Shown here piece after piece: positions 1-10,070 of a DNA stretch of 64,000 bases. A model generated the notes under the pieces. That model searched no databases. It was not told the origin of the DNA and worked only from the letters and a program-made list of their open reading frames with translations. The stretch is from Novosphingobium capsulatum NBRC 12533 (lineage in GTDB: Bacteria > Pseudomonadota > Alphaproteobacteria > Sphingomonadales > Sphingomonadaceae). The first letter of the stretch is position 1, and the number at the start of each line of letters is the position of its first letter. The stretch lies in assembly GCF_001598375.1 (NCBI RefSeq), contig NZ_BCYV01000011.1, forward strand, positions 124,001 to 188,000. The letters run 5' to 3'. The position numbers were made by a program, and so were the translations under genes.

Positions 1-1106
<1,106 letters not shown>

Positions 1107-1108
1107 CG

Positions 1109-1903
1109 TCATTCTCCAGCAAAGGCAAGGCAGGCGCTGAGCACGCGCTTCAGGATCGGTTGCAGGTGGGCAAGGCGCCGTGGATCGGGGTGGGGCGGCC
1201 AGTTTTCCGCCGTCGGCTCCGCCGGTTCCGCCAGATAGCCCCGCATCGCCAGTTCCATCTGCACGGCGTGGATGCCGCGCGCGGGATCGCCATGGTGGCG
1301 CGTGGTCCAGCCGCCTTTGAAGCGGCCGTTGACGACATGGCTTTCGCCGCTGGCGGCGCAGACGGCGGCAACGGCTGCCTCCAGCTCTGGCGCGCAACAG
1401 CGGCCATCGTTGGTGCCGATGTTGAACAGCGGCAGTTCCCCGGGAAACAGGCGGGGCACGTGGCTGCGGATCGAATGCGCATCATAGAGCACCACGCGCG
1501 GGTGAATGGAACGAAGCCGTTCCATTTCCGCCGCCAACGCGGCGTGATAGGGCGCGTGCCAGGTTTCGCGGCGGTGGGCGATTTCGCCCTCCGCCAGCGG
1601 GGCAGGGATCAGCGGTTCGCCATCGAACGTGGTTTCCGGGCACAGGCTGGTGGTGGCCATGCCGGGATAGAGCGAGGCACCCGAAGGATCGCGGTTAGCA
1701 TCGATCACGCTGCGCGAGATGCGCGTGGCAACCAGCGTGGCGTCGAGATCGCGGGCAAAGTCATAGACTTCGCCGATCCACCAATCGGTATCGCGCCGGG
1801 CCAGCCATTCCGAGCCGAAGGCGCACCCGGCCAGATTGGTGCCGCCGTGGGGAAAGGCCACGATCAGCGGTGCGGCGCCGCGCTGGATGGTGAGCCAGTC
1901 CAT
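1109..1903 (-). CDS. hutG: N-formylglutamate deformylase
   Basis: Hydrolyses N-formyl-L-glutamate to glutamate and formate, the last step of the five-step histidine route. It has 264 residues, the normal family size. The start MDWLTIQ matches family N-termini. Zinc-site style motifs FPHGGTN, YDAHSI and GTNDG are visible. A longer open frame exists upstream but runs antisense-like through hutH and is not credible. The ATG at 1903 overlaps the hutH stop (TGATG), with no clear Shine-Dalgarno, so translation is probably coupled. HutG together with HutF implies the formate-releasing pathway and not the HutG formimidoylglutamase variant that releases formamide. Confidence 0.93.
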   Translation of the reverse strand: MDWLTIQRGAAPLIVAFPHGGTNLAGCAFGSEWLARRDTDWWIGEVYDFARDLDATLVATRISRSVIDANRDPSGASLYPGMATTSLCPETTFDGEPLIPAPLAEGEIAHRRETWHAPYHAALAAEMERLRSIHPRVVLYDAHSIRSHVPRLFPGELPLFNIGTNDGRCCAPELEAAVAAVCAASGESHVVNGRFKGGWTTRHHGDPARGIHAVQMELAMRGYLAEPAEPTAENWPPHPDPRRLAHLQPILKRVLSACLAFAGE

Positions 1904-3432
1904 CAGCCCAGCACCGGCAGTTGCAGCGGGCACGCCGCCAGCACGGCACCGCGCTCGACCATGCCACGCGCGACGGCAATGTCGGGTGCAAAATGGCGGT
2001 CTTCGACCAGAGCAGGCACCACGCCGCGCAACATGGCGCGCACCGCCTCCAGCTCGTCGCTTGACCGCAACGGCGCGTGAAATTCGATGCCCTGCACGGC
2101 GGCGAGCAGTTCGAGGCCGAGGATCGCATCGAGGTTGCCCGCCATGTCGAGCAGGCGCCGCGCGCCGTGGGCGGCCATCGACACGTGGTCTTCCTGGTTG
2201 GCCGACGTGGGAATGGAATCGACGCTGCACGGCGCGGCGCGCTGTTTGTTTTCCGAAACCAGGGCTGCGGCCGTTACTTGCGGGATCATGAAGCCGGAAT
2301 GCAGCCCCGGCAGCGGGGTGAGGAAGGCAGGCAGGCCCGACAGCGCGGGATCGACCAGCATGGCCAGGCGCCGCTCCGACAGCGAGCCGATTTCGGCCAG
2401 CGCCAGGGCGATCATGTCGGCGGCAAAGGCCACTGGCTCGGCATGGAAGTTACCGCCCGACAGCGCTTCATCGGCATCGGGGAAAATCAACGGATTGTCG
2501 GTGACGCCGTTGGCCTCGATTTCCAGCGTGCGCGCGGCCTGGCGCAGCACGTCGAGCGCGGCGCCCATCACTTGGGGCTGGCAGCGCAGGCAATAGGGGT
2601 CCTGCACGCGCGGATCATCCACTGCGTGGCTGGCGCGGATGGCGCTGCCGGCCATCAGCGCGCGCAAGGTGGCGGCAGTTTCGATCTGCCCGCCATGGCC
2701 GCGCAGGGCATGGATGCGATGATCGAACGGGGTATCCGTTCCGCGCGCCGCCTCGGTCGACAGGGCGCCGGTGACAAGGCCGGTGGCGAGCAGGCGTTCG
2801 GCCGCAAACAGCCCGGCCAGCGCATTGGCCGTGGAAAACTGCGTGCCGTTGAGCAGCGCCAGGCCTTCCTTGGGCCCCAGCGCGATGGGGGCGAGGCCAT
2901 GATCGGCCAGGGCCTGCGCGGCGGGCAGAGCCACGCCGTTCACGAAAATCTCGCCAACGCCAAGCATCGTGGCGGTCATGTGCGAAAGCGGGGCAAGATC
3001 GCCGCTGGCACCCACCGAACCCTGGCACGGCACCACCGGTACCAGGCCGCGCGCCAGCATGTCTGCCAGCAAGCGCACGGTGGCCACCTGCACGCCCGAG
3101 GCGCCCTGCGCCAGGCTGGCGAGCTTGAGCGCCATCATCAGCCGCACCACAGGCACGGGGGAGGGCGCACCGGTGCCGGCGGCATGGCTGAGCACGATAT
3201 TGCGTTGCAGGGCGGCCAAGTCTTCATCGGCGATGCGCACGCTGGCCAGTTTGCCAAAGCCGGTGTTGATCCCATAGACGGCGTCGCCCTTGGCCAGGAT
3301 GCGCGCAACGGCCGCCGCGCTGGCCGCGATCGCCCCCCAGGCATCATCATGCAGCACGACATCGGCGCCACCGTGGATCGCGCGCCAATCGGCCAGCGTG
3401 GCCGCGCCAGGGGTGAGGACGATTTTGGTCAT
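1903..3432 (-). CDS. hutH: Histidine ammonia-lyase
   Basis: Deaminates L-histidine to trans-urocanate, step 1 of the pathway, in the cytoplasm as a tetramer in this family. It has 509 residues, the usual length. The Ala-Ser-Gly triad that cyclises to the MIO electrophile is at residues 142-144 in the context [11 protein letters not shown], the same numbering as in the Pseudomonas putida enzyme. YGINTGFG at about 53-60 is the conserved active-site loop. The ATG at 3432 overlaps the hutI stop as ATGA and the stop overlaps the hutG start. No anomaly is seen. Confidence 0.97.
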   Translation of the reverse strand: MTKIVLTPGAATLADWRAIHGGADVVLHDDAWGAIAASAAAVARILAKGDAVYGINTGFGKLASVRIADEDLAALQRNIVLSHAAGTGAPSPVPVVRLMMALKLASLAQGASGVQVATVRLLADMLARGLVPVVPCQGSVGASGDLAPLSHMTATMLGVGEIFVNGVALPAAQALADHGLAPIALGPKEGLALLNGTQFSTANALAGLFAAERLLATGLVTGALSTEAARGTDTPFDHRIHALRGHGGQIETAATLRALMAGSAIRASHAVDDPRVQDPYCLRCQPQVMGAALDVLRQAARTLEIEANGVTDNPLIFPDADEALSGGNFHAEPVAFAADMIALALAEIGSLSERRLAMLVDPALSGLPAFLTPLPGLHSGFMIPQVTAAALVSENKQRAAPCSVDSIPTSANQEDHVSMAAHGARRLLDMAGNLDAILGLELLAAVQGIEFHAPLRSSDELEAVRAMLRGVVPALVEDRHFAPDIAVARGMVERGAVLAACPLQLPVLG

Positions 3433-4643
3433 TTTCCACTCCAGATGCGGGCATGGAGCGGCGCAGCGCCCATCCCGTGAACAAGATCGGCCGGGCGCGC
3501 GATATTCCAGATCGCCAGGTCGGCACGCTGGCCAGGCACAAGCTGGCCCAGCGTGCCGGCCAGGCCCAGCGCGCGGGCGGCATGGACCGTGGCACCGGCC
3601 AGGCATTCGTCCACCGTCAGGCCGAACAGCGTGGCGCCCATGTTCATCGCCAGCAGCAGCGCGGTGAGCGGCGACGTGCCGGGGTTGCAATCCGTGGCGA
3701 TGGCCATGGGCACGCGGGCGGCGCGCAGCGCGGCGATCGGCGGCTTGATGGTTTCGCGCATGAAATAGAACGCGCCGGGCAGCAGCACCGCCACGGTGCC
3801 GGCCTGGGCCATCGCGGCAATGCCATCGGCGTCAAGGTGTTCGAGGTGATCGGCGCAGAGCGCGCCGTGGCTGGCGGCCAGTGCCGCGCCGCCAAGGTTG
3901 GAAAGCTGTTCGGCGTGCAGCCGCACCGGCAGGCCGAGCGCGCGGGCCGCGCGGAACAGACGATCGACCTGTGCCGGCGAAAAGGCAATGCCTTCGCAAA
4001 AGGCATCGACCGCATCGACCAGCCCCTCTGCCGCCAGCGTGGGCAGCCAATCGTCGGCCAGTTGCGCGATATAGCCATCGGCATTGCCGGCCCATTCGGG
4101 CGGCAGCGCGTGGGCACCCAGGAACGTGGTGACGATGCGCACCGGCCGCACCTGGCCCAGTTGCCGCGCAGCCAGCAGCATCGCGCGTTCTGCCTCGAGC
4201 GTCAGGCCATAGCCCGATTTGATTTCGACGCAGGTGACGCCTTGCGCCAGCAGCGCGTCGAGGCGCGGCAGCGCGGCCCGAACCAGATCATCGACACTGG
4301 CCCCGCGCGTGGCGCGCACAGTGGCCATTATCCCGCCACCAGCGCGGGCGATATCCTGGTAGGTGGCACCGGCCAGCCGGGCTTCCCATTCGTCGGAACG
4401 GTTGCCGGCAAAAACCAGGTGGGTGTGCGCATCGATCAGGCCCGGCGTGATCCAGCGGCCCTGGCAATCGACCGTTGCGCCTGCCTCCAGCGCCGGCGCC
4501 GCCGCAGCCGGCCCGGCATAGACGATTACACCGTCACGCGCGGCGATCAGGCCGTTGTCGATGCGTCCCAGTGCGTCAACGTCGGTGCCCTGCCTGGCCA
4601 TCGTGGCAAGGTGCGCATTGGTCCAGATCGTGTCGCAGCGCAT
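3429..4643 (-). CDS. hutI: Imidazolonepropionase
   Basis: Amidohydrolase that opens the ring of 4-imidazolone-5-propionate to N-formimidoyl-L-glutamate, step 3. It has 404 residues. The metal site is visible as DAHTH (His73 and His75), RLHAEQ and ATDCNPGT. The start at 4643 (MRCDTIW) is chosen because it gives normal length and has AAGGA about 10 bases upstream. Longer in-frame starts would run across the operator and into hutF. It is the first gene of the minus-strand hut operon and is probably controlled by the palindrome at 4674-4685. Confidence 0.95.
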   Translation of the reverse strand: MRCDTIWTNAHLATMARQGTDVDALGRIDNGLIAARDGVIVYAGPAAAAPALEAGATVDCQGRWITPGLIDAHTHLVFAGNRSDEWEARLAGATYQDIARAGGGIMATVRATRGASVDDLVRAALPRLDALLAQGVTCVEIKSGYGLTLEAERAMLLAARQLGQVRPVRIVTTFLGAHALPPEWAGNADGYIAQLADDWLPTLAAEGLVDAVDAFCEGIAFSPAQVDRLFRAARALGLPVRLHAEQLSNLGGAALAASHGALCADHLEHLDADGIAAMAQAGTVAVLLPGAFYFMRETIKPPIAALRAARVPMAIATDCNPGTSPLTALLLAMNMGATLFGLTVDECLAGATVHAARALGLAGTLGQLVPGQRADLAIWNIARPADLVHGMGAAPLHARIWSGK

Positions 4644-4673
4644 GAAGGGATGGTCCTTGCCGGGGGTGCAATA

Positions 4674-4685
4674 ATGTATATACAT
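4674..4685. promoter_or_regulatory. Probable HutC operator
   Basis: Perfect 12-bp palindrome ATGTATATACAT in the 63-base gap between divergent hutI and hutF. The TGTATATACA core is the type of site bound by the GntR-family repressor HutC, which is released by urocanate in other proteobacteria. One site here could control both directions. No hutC gene lies in the window. The assignment rests on motif and position only. Confidence 0.7.
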
Positions 4686-4706
4686 AATCACCCAAGGAGC
4701 GTGACG

Positions 4707-6080
4707 ATGCAAGCGGATTCTCAAACCCTGTTCTTCGATGCGGCCTGGCTGGGCACAGGGTGGGCGCGCGATGTGCGGGTGACCTTGGCTGACGGGCAGA
4801 TCGCAGCAATCGCGGCCGATCAGGCCCCGCGCGCCGGAGAGACGCGGCACGGCTGGGCCATGCCGGGCCTGCCCAATCTGCACAGCCACGCCTTTCAGCG
4901 CGCCATGGCTGGCCTGGCTGAACGCGCCGGGCCGGGCGCAGACAGTTTCTGGACCTGGCGCGAGGCGATGTATCGCTTTGTCGGGCAGGTCACGCCCGAA
5001 GACCTGCTGGCCATTGCCGCGCAGGCGCAGGTGGAAATGCTGGAAACCGGCTTTACCCGCGTGGGCGAATTTCATTACCTACACCACGATGCGGGCGGCC
5101 GGCCTTTTGCCGATCCGGCGCAGATGAGCGCCGCTGTGGTTGCTGCCGCGCAGGAAACCGGCATCGGCCTGACGCTGCTGCCCGTGCTCTACAGCCATTC
5201 CGGGTTCGGCGGGCAGCCGCCCAGCGCCGGGCAGGCGCGGTTCATCACCGATCTTGATGGCTTTGCCCGCCTGGTGGAGGCGGCGCGCGGCCATGCTGCG
5301 GCTTTGCCCGATGCGGTGGTGGGCGTGGCGCCGCACAGCCTGCGCGCGGTCACGCTGGACCAGTTGGCGCAGGTGAGCGCGCTGGCCGAGGGTGGGCCGA
5401 TCCACATCCACATTGCCGAGCAAGTAAAGGAAGTGGACGATTGCCTGGCCTGGAGCGGGCAGCGCCCGGTGGAACTGCTGCTCGACCGTACGCGTGTGGA
5501 TGCGCAATGGTGCCTGGTCCATGCCACGCACATGACGCCAGCCGAAACGCTGGCCCTGGCGCGCAGCGGCGCGGTGGCGGGGCTATGCCCGATTACCGAG
5601 GCGAACCTGGGTGATGGGCTATTTCCCGCTGGCGCCTTTCTGGCCGCTGGTGGACGGATCGGTGTGGGCAGCGATTCCAACGTGCGGATCGATGCGGCCG
5701 AAGAACTGCGCCTGCTGGAATATGGCCAGCGCCTGGACCAGCGCGGCCGGGCCGTGCTGGTGCAAGGGCCGGGCGCCTCGACCGGGGAAACGCTGCTGCG
5801 CGCCTGCCTTGCCGGCGGGGCGCAAGCGCTGGGACAGACACATGCGGGCCTGGCGGTGGGCTCGCCTGCCGATTTTGTTACGCTTGATTCCGCCCATCCC
5901 GCTCTGGCTGGCCACAGGCCGGAAAGTGCAATTGACGCCTGGATCTTTGCCGGCGGCAGCAGCCTGGTCGATGGCGTGTGGCGTAGGGGCCGGCAGGTGG
6001 TGCAAGGCGGGCACCACATCGCCCGTGATGCCATCGCCGCGCGCTATCGCGCCACGATGGCGGCGCTGCTCCCCGCGTAA
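4707..6080 (+). CDS. hutF: Formimidoylglutamate deiminase
   Basis: Deiminates N-formimidoyl-L-glutamate to N-formylglutamate with release of ammonia, step 4, supplying HutG. It has 457 residues. It belongs to the amidohydrolase superfamily, with NLHSHAF near residue 58, HIHIAEQ, LVHATHM and GSDSNVR as the metal and substrate ligands. A strong AAGGAG (4694-4699) sits 7 bases before the ATG, which fixes the start against a much longer open frame antisense to hutI. It is divergent from hutI and shares the HutC-type palindrome upstream. The next gene is convergent, so it appears monocistronic. Confidence 0.95.
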   Translation: MQADSQTLFFDAAWLGTGWARDVRVTLADGQIAAIAADQAPRAGETRHGWAMPGLPNLHSHAFQRAMAGLAERAGPGADSFWTWREAMYRFVGQVTPEDLLAIAAQAQVEMLETGFTRVGEFHYLHHDAGGRPFADPAQMSAAVVAAAQETGIGLTLLPVLYSHSGFGGQPPSAGQARFITDLDGFARLVEAARGHAAALPDAVVGVAPHSLRAVTLDQLAQVSALAEGGPIHIHIAEQVKEVDDCLAWSGQRPVELLLDRTRVDAQWCLVHATHMTPAETLALARSGAVAGLCPITEANLGDGLFPAGAFLAAGGRIGVGSDSNVRIDAAEELRLLEYGQRLDQRGRAVLVQGPGASTGETLLRACLAGGAQALGQTHAGLAVGSPADFVTLDSAHPALAGHRPESAIDAWIFAGGSSLVDGVWRRGRQVVQGGHHIARDAIAARYRATMAALLPA

Positions 6081-6086
6081 GCCGGC

Positions 6087-6488
6087 TCAGCGCGGCGCCC
6101 GGGCGGCGATGCGCGCCAAGCGGATGACCGGGCGCGCGACGTTGTCGTGGCTATCCAGGAACAGCACGTCGCGCTTGCCAGTGCGGCGCACCAGGCGCGT
6201 TTGCTGCGCAGCCGGGCCTTGCCAATCGAGCACGTAGAGCGTGGCGTCAGGATCGCTTTTCCAGCCGCGTTCGGTGTTGAGATCGCCCTCGCGCACATGG
6301 CCGTGCAGGCGCAGCCGATAGCGCGTGCCATGATCTTCAAAGCGGATCGGCCGGCCATCGGGGCCGAGGCCGGCGAACACCGCATAGGCCGGCTGCGCAG
6401 GGCTGCTTGGATGGGCCGGCGCGGCGTGCGCGGCGAGGGGCGTTGCAACGAGCACGGCAAACGCGATGGCGGCGGGGCGAAGGAACAT
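6087..6488 (-). CDS. Small secreted protein of unknown function
   Basis: 133 residues. The N-terminus (MFLRPAAIAFAVLVATPLAAHA) is a clear Sec signal peptide with probable cleavage after AHA, leaving a basic ~110-residue periplasmic protein. The mature part contains VFAGLGPDG, HGTRYRLRLHGHV and GKRDVLFLDSHDN. I do not recognise a family. Its end is convergent with hutF, 6 bases away. In-frame starts exist upstream (6554 and 6530) but would bury the signal peptide, so 6488 is preferred. Confidence 0.65.
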   Translation of the reverse strand: MFLRPAAIAFAVLVATPLAAHAAPAHPSSPAQPAYAVFAGLGPDGRPIRFEDHGTRYRLRLHGHVREGDLNTERGWKSDPDATLYVLDWQGPAAQQTRLVRRTGKRDVLFLDSHDNVARPVIRLARIAARAPR

Positions 6489-6573
6489 GGCGGCGATAGT
6501 GTCCGGCAATGGAAATGACCGCCGCAGCATGATGCGATCCTGGGCCGGCCGCAATAACCAGTGCTGAAAAGGG

Positions 6574-6648
6574 TGGCTCCCTGAGTAGGATTCGAACCTA
6601 CGGCCGCTCGATTAACAGTCGAGAGCTCTACCGCTGAGCTATCAGGGA
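6574..6648 (-). tRNA. tRNA-Asn (GTT), copy 1
   Basis: Full 75-base cloverleaf including an encoded CCA. The 7-bp acceptor stem is TCCCTGA/TCAGGGA, the anticodon loop CTGTTAA sits in a CTCGA/TCGAG stem, and the T loop is TTCGAAT. The anticodon GTT decodes Asn. It is base-for-base identical to the copy at 6703-6777. Confidence 0.97.
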
Positions 6649-6702
6649 ACAGGCCCGGCGTGGCCGGGACAAGGCGGTGTTCTGCCATACAGCAGAAGAA
6701 GA

Positions 6703-6777
6703 TGGCTCCCTGAGTAGGATTCGAACCTACGGCCGCTCGATTAACAGTCGAGAGCTCTACCGCTGAGCTATCAGGGA
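6703..6777 (-). tRNA. tRNA-Asn (GTT), copy 2
   Basis: Identical 75-base tRNA-Asn with encoded CCA, 54 bases from copy 1 in the same orientation. The spacer is not repeated, so only the gene itself is duplicated. The pair is probably co-transcribed. Confidence 0.97.
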
Positions 6778-6876
6778 GCAGTCCCGGTTGCCCAGGACAG
6801 GTGCGCGCTAATAGCACTCATTTCGTGCATGGCAACCCGCCGCCGGGCAAATTTTTCCACAGCGCGCGCTGTACGA

Positions 6877-7680
6877 TCAACTCATGAACTGTTCGGCAAA
6901 GATGCGTTCGTCCAGGCTGCGGCCGCGATCGAACAGCAGGGTGAGCTGATGCTCGCGCCAGGCGCTTACGCGCACTTCACTGATATCGCGCACCTCTTTC
7001 TGGTCGGCCACGACAAGCACCGGCCGCTTGACCGATTCGAGCACGCGAAACACGATTTCGGCGGTATCGGGCAAAATCGCCCCGCGCCAGCGTCGGGGGC
7101 GGAACGGGCTGATCGGGGTGAGCGCCAGGATATTGGCGCCCAGCGGCAGGATCGGGCCATTGGCGGACAGGTTATAGGCGGTGGAGCCGGCCGGCGTTGC
7201 CACCAGCACGCCATCGCACGACAGTTCGGGAATGCGGGTCTTACCGTTGACCACCACTTCCAGCTTGGCGGTCTGGCGGGTTTCGCGCAGCAGCGACACT
7301 TCGTTGATGGCATAGCAGCTTTGCGTTTCGCCGCTGGCGGTGGTCGCGTCCATACGCAGCGGGCTGATCGCCACGGGACGGGCGCGGGCGATGCGCTCTT
7401 CCAGCGTGCGGCTGCTCTTGTGCTTGTTCATCAGGAAGCCAACGGTGCCCAGGTTCAGGCCATAGGCGGGCAGCACGCGATCGAAATCGAGCATGTAGTG
7501 CAGCACCTGCAGCATGTAGCCATCGCCGCCCAGCACGACGACCGCCTCTGCCTCGGCGAACGGCACCCAATCGCGGCTTTTCTTGAGCACGGCTGCTTCT
7601 GCCTGGGCACGATCGGTGGGAGACGCCAGCAGCGCGAGCTTTTCATATGTGGCACTGTTTGCCGAACCGATCGCAGCCAT
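6877..7680 (-). CDS. nadK: NAD kinase
   Basis: Phosphorylates NAD+ to NADP+ in the cytoplasm. It has 267 residues. The GGDG signature of the NAD kinase/diacylglycerol kinase fold is at about 51-54 (VVLGGDGYML). The second conserved block, DGVLVATPAGSTAYN followed by SANGPI, is present. The start at 7680 (MAAIGSA) is chosen. A GTG two codons upstream is possible, and the longer frame adds a region without family similarity. It is transcribed toward the tRNA-Asn pair. Confidence 0.92.
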   Translation of the reverse strand: MAAIGSANSATYEKLALLASPTDRAQAEAAVLKKSRDWVPFAEAEAVVVLGGDGYMLQVLHYMLDFDRVLPAYGLNLGTVGFLMNKHKSSRTLEERIARARPVAISPLRMDATTASGETQSCYAINEVSLLRETRQTAKLEVVVNGKTRIPELSCDGVLVATPAGSTAYNLSANGPILPLGANILALTPISPFRPRRWRGAILPDTAEIVFRVLESVKRPVLVVADQKEVRDISEVRVSAWREHQLTLLFDRGRSLDERIFAEQFMS

Positions 7681-7856
7681 TGTCACCCGTTCCCGGCCGC
7701 AGGAATCGCGGCGCATGTCGCTTTCGCCGCCGTGGCGCCGCAAAGCTGCGGGCGTGATATGGGGCGCCCCATAATGGCGCAACGCGAAAATGTCCCAGGT
7801 GTGCCCGGGGGCAGACAGCCGGCGCGCGGCTCTGCTAGGGCGAGGGGAAGATGACC

Positions 7857-9200
7857 ATGCCTGCCAGCCCCGATTTGCCGCCTGTTCTCCCTGCCATCGC
7901 CCCTGGGCAGGAGGGCTTGACGCAGGACGGCTTGACCGGGCTGGCTACGGCCGCGCAGGCGCGCGACTGGCTCGATTGGGCAGGCGCGCAGGGAACCGTG
8001 CAGGCCATGCTGATCGGCCTCAACCGGTTCCAGGCGGTGAACCTGGCATTCGGCCATGGCGGCGGCGATCGCGTGCTGGCCGAAGTGGCGCGGCGCATTG
8101 CCCATTTCGCCGCCGAGGAACTGGCGCCGGGCGAGGGCGGCGATGGGCCGCCGCTGGTGGCGCGGGTTTCGGGCGGGGAATTTCTCGTCGCTTCGGCCAG
8201 CCGCCTCAGCCGCGAACGCTGGCAGGTTCTGGCCCAGGGGCTGGGACGCAGCATTGCCCGGCCGCTGGCGCTGGGCGGAGATGCCGTGCGACTGCTGCCG
8301 CGCATCGCGTTGCTGCGCGGCCAGGCGCTGGAAGGTGGCAGCGCGCTGCTCGATCGGCTGGACCAGGCCCTGGCGCAACTCATGGTGGGCGGGGCGCGGC
8401 GCCTGGCCTGGGCCGATGGCCGCCACCGCGCGCGCGGGCGCAGTGTCGCCCGGCTTGAGGCAGACCTGATCGGCGCGCTGCATCGGCAAGAGATCGCCGT
8501 GCTCTATCAGCCGCAGTTTCGCGTGGGCGATGGCATGCTGGCGGGTGCCGAGGCGCTGGCGCGGTGGGAGCATCCTGGCCTGGGCCGGATCGGCGCGGAA
8601 ACGCTGTTTGCCGTGGCCGAGCGCGCCGACCAGATGGCGCCCCTGTCACATGCCATTGCCGGGGCCGCCTTGGCCGGCGCGCATGACTGGCCCGCGCCGC
8701 TGCGCCTGTCGCTCAACGTGACGGCTGAGGATTTTGCCTTGCCTGATTTTGCGCCGGCCCTGCTGGCACGGGCGGACGATGCCGGCTTTGCTCCCGAACG
8801 GCTGACGATCGAGATTACCGAGCAGACCCTGATTGCCGATTTCGATGCCTGTGCGGCGGCGCTGCGCACGCTGGCGGCACGCGGCGTGGCGGTGGCGCTC
8901 GATGATTTCGGCACCGGCTTTTCCAACTTCCGCACGCTCAAGGCGCTGCCGCTCGATACGCTCAAGCTCGATCGCTCGTTGGTGCGCGATGTGGCGCACG
9001 ACGGGCGCGATCGCGCGATCCTGGCCGCGATGGTGGCCATGGCCCGGGCGCTGTCACTCAGCGTCGTGGCCGAAGGAGTGGAAAACGATGCGCAACTGGC
9101 CGTGCTGGCGCAGGAGGGTGTCGACCTGTTCCAGGGCTTCCTGCGGGCCGGGCCGCTGGATGGCGCGGCCATGGCGCGCCTGGCGTCCGGGGCGCCGTAA
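7857..9200 (+). CDS. EAL-domain phosphodiesterase with degenerate GGDEF
   Basis: Probable c-di-GMP phosphodiesterase of about 447 residues. Residues ~25-195 resemble a GGDEF domain but the signature reads SGGEF, so cyclase activity is unlikely. Residues ~200-440 form an EAL domain with the expected catalytic set: EALARW, LSLNVT, IEITEQ, DDFGTGFS, LKLD, AEGVE and LFQGF. No membrane segment or sensory domain precedes them, so it is cytosolic. ATG 7857 has the better spacing to AGGGG (7843-7847); ATG 7851 is the alternative. The degenerate GGDEF may act as a regulatory module, which is inference. Confidence 0.88.
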   Translation: MPASPDLPPVLPAIAPGQEGLTQDGLTGLATAAQARDWLDWAGAQGTVQAMLIGLNRFQAVNLAFGHGGGDRVLAEVARRIAHFAAEELAPGEGGDGPPLVARVSGGEFLVASASRLSRERWQVLAQGLGRSIARPLALGGDAVRLLPRIALLRGQALEGGSALLDRLDQALAQLMVGGARRLAWADGRHRARGRSVARLEADLIGALHRQEIAVLYQPQFRVGDGMLAGAEALARWEHPGLGRIGAETLFAVAERADQMAPLSHAIAGAALAGAHDWPAPLRLSLNVTAEDFALPDFAPALLARADDAGFAPERLTIEITEQTLIADFDACAAALRTLAARGVAVALDDFGTGFSNFRTLKALPLDTLKLDRSLVRDVAHDGRDRAILAAMVAMARALSLSVVAEGVENDAQLAVLAQEGVDLFQGFLRAGPLDGAAMARLASGAP

Positions 9201-9220
9201 CAGCGCCCCGGCACAACCGA

Positions 9221-9805
9221 TCAGAAGCGCGTGACGAGCGCGGCAACGACCTGATGACGACGCACCGAAATGCCGGTGTTCTGGCCTTCGATGTAGGTGT
9301 GGCCATAGTCGGAATAGCGATATTCAACGCGGGCCACGATCGGCTGGCTCACGGCCACTTCCACGCCGCCGCCCAGACGGAAACCGCCGTTGTTGAAGCC
9401 ATAGCCGGTGTTGCCATAGTCAAGGTGCAGGCGGGCGTTGGTGTAGCCGCCCTTGGCATAGACCGAAACCTGCGGGTTGACGGCATAGGCCGCACGCACG
9501 CCGGCATAGAGGTCACGGCCGGCCTTCAGCGCCACGGTGCCATCGCTTTCCTTGACGGTCGAACCATCGGCTTCCAGTTCAACGCCCACGCTGCCCTGGC
9601 CCATGGCATAGTCATAGCCGGCGACGACGCCATAGACGAAGCCGTCCTTGCTGCCCTTGTCGCCCTGAACGGCCAGGGTCACGTGATCGTAACCACCAAC
9701 AACGCCAACGGTGAAGCCGCTGTGATTGGCAACTTCCTGAGCCATCGCGGGAGCGGCGCAAGCAAAAGCAGCCGTGGCGGCGCCAAGGGCAAAGATCTTC
9801 TTCAT
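9221..9805 (-). CDS. Outer-membrane beta-barrel protein (OmpA/opacity-type)
   Basis: 194 residues. A Sec signal peptide (MKKIFALGAATAAFACAAPAMA) cleaves after AMA. The mature protein is rich in alternating aromatic/Gly beta strands (VGVVGGYDHV, YGVVAGYDYA, LYAGVRAAYA, VYAKGGYTN, RVEYRYSDYGH) and ends in Phe (VTRF), a usual insertion signal for the BAM complex. It fits the 8-stranded opacity/OmpA-N barrel family common in alphaproteobacteria. It is convergent with the EAL gene, 20 bases away. Function beyond membrane structure is not evident. Confidence 0.82.
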   Translation of the reverse strand: MKKIFALGAATAAFACAAPAMAQEVANHSGFTVGVVGGYDHVTLAVQGDKGSKDGFVYGVVAGYDYAMGQGSVGVELEADGSTVKESDGTVALKAGRDLYAGVRAAYAVNPQVSVYAKGGYTNARLHLDYGNTGYGFNNGGFRLGGGVEVAVSQPIVARVEYRYSDYGHTYIEGQNTGISVRRHQVVAALVTRF

Positions 9806-10038
9806 TGTGGTATCGTCCTGCAATGTGATTTTTTGGTGCTGACAACATCACCGGGATGTGATCGCCCCGTGCCGATAGTTTTTGTCTGGCAGGATGGTCA
9901 ACGCATGGTCATGATATGCAGGGATTTGTAACACTATGTGTGGCATAAAAGCCGCATGAACACGATTGCTGCCGGGTTTGCTGGCTCGGTGGTTGGAAAA
10001 TCTGCATTTTTCTCGCGCCGCTGCGGTCTTGGCAGCGG

Positions 10039-10070
10039 ACGCGGTCATCAACGCGGTCGTCGACGCGGTC
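10039..10070. repeat. Three copies of an octamer with 12-bp period
   Basis: ACGCGGTC occurs at 10039, 10051 and 10063 with exact 12-bp spacing, running into the mfd stop codon. It is a short low-copy tandem repeat with no known role. Confidence 0.5.

Noticed and set aside
3453..4706. Long plus-strand extension upstream of hutF
   Set aside because: Runs antisense through hutI. The AAGGAG and family length fix hutF at 4707.
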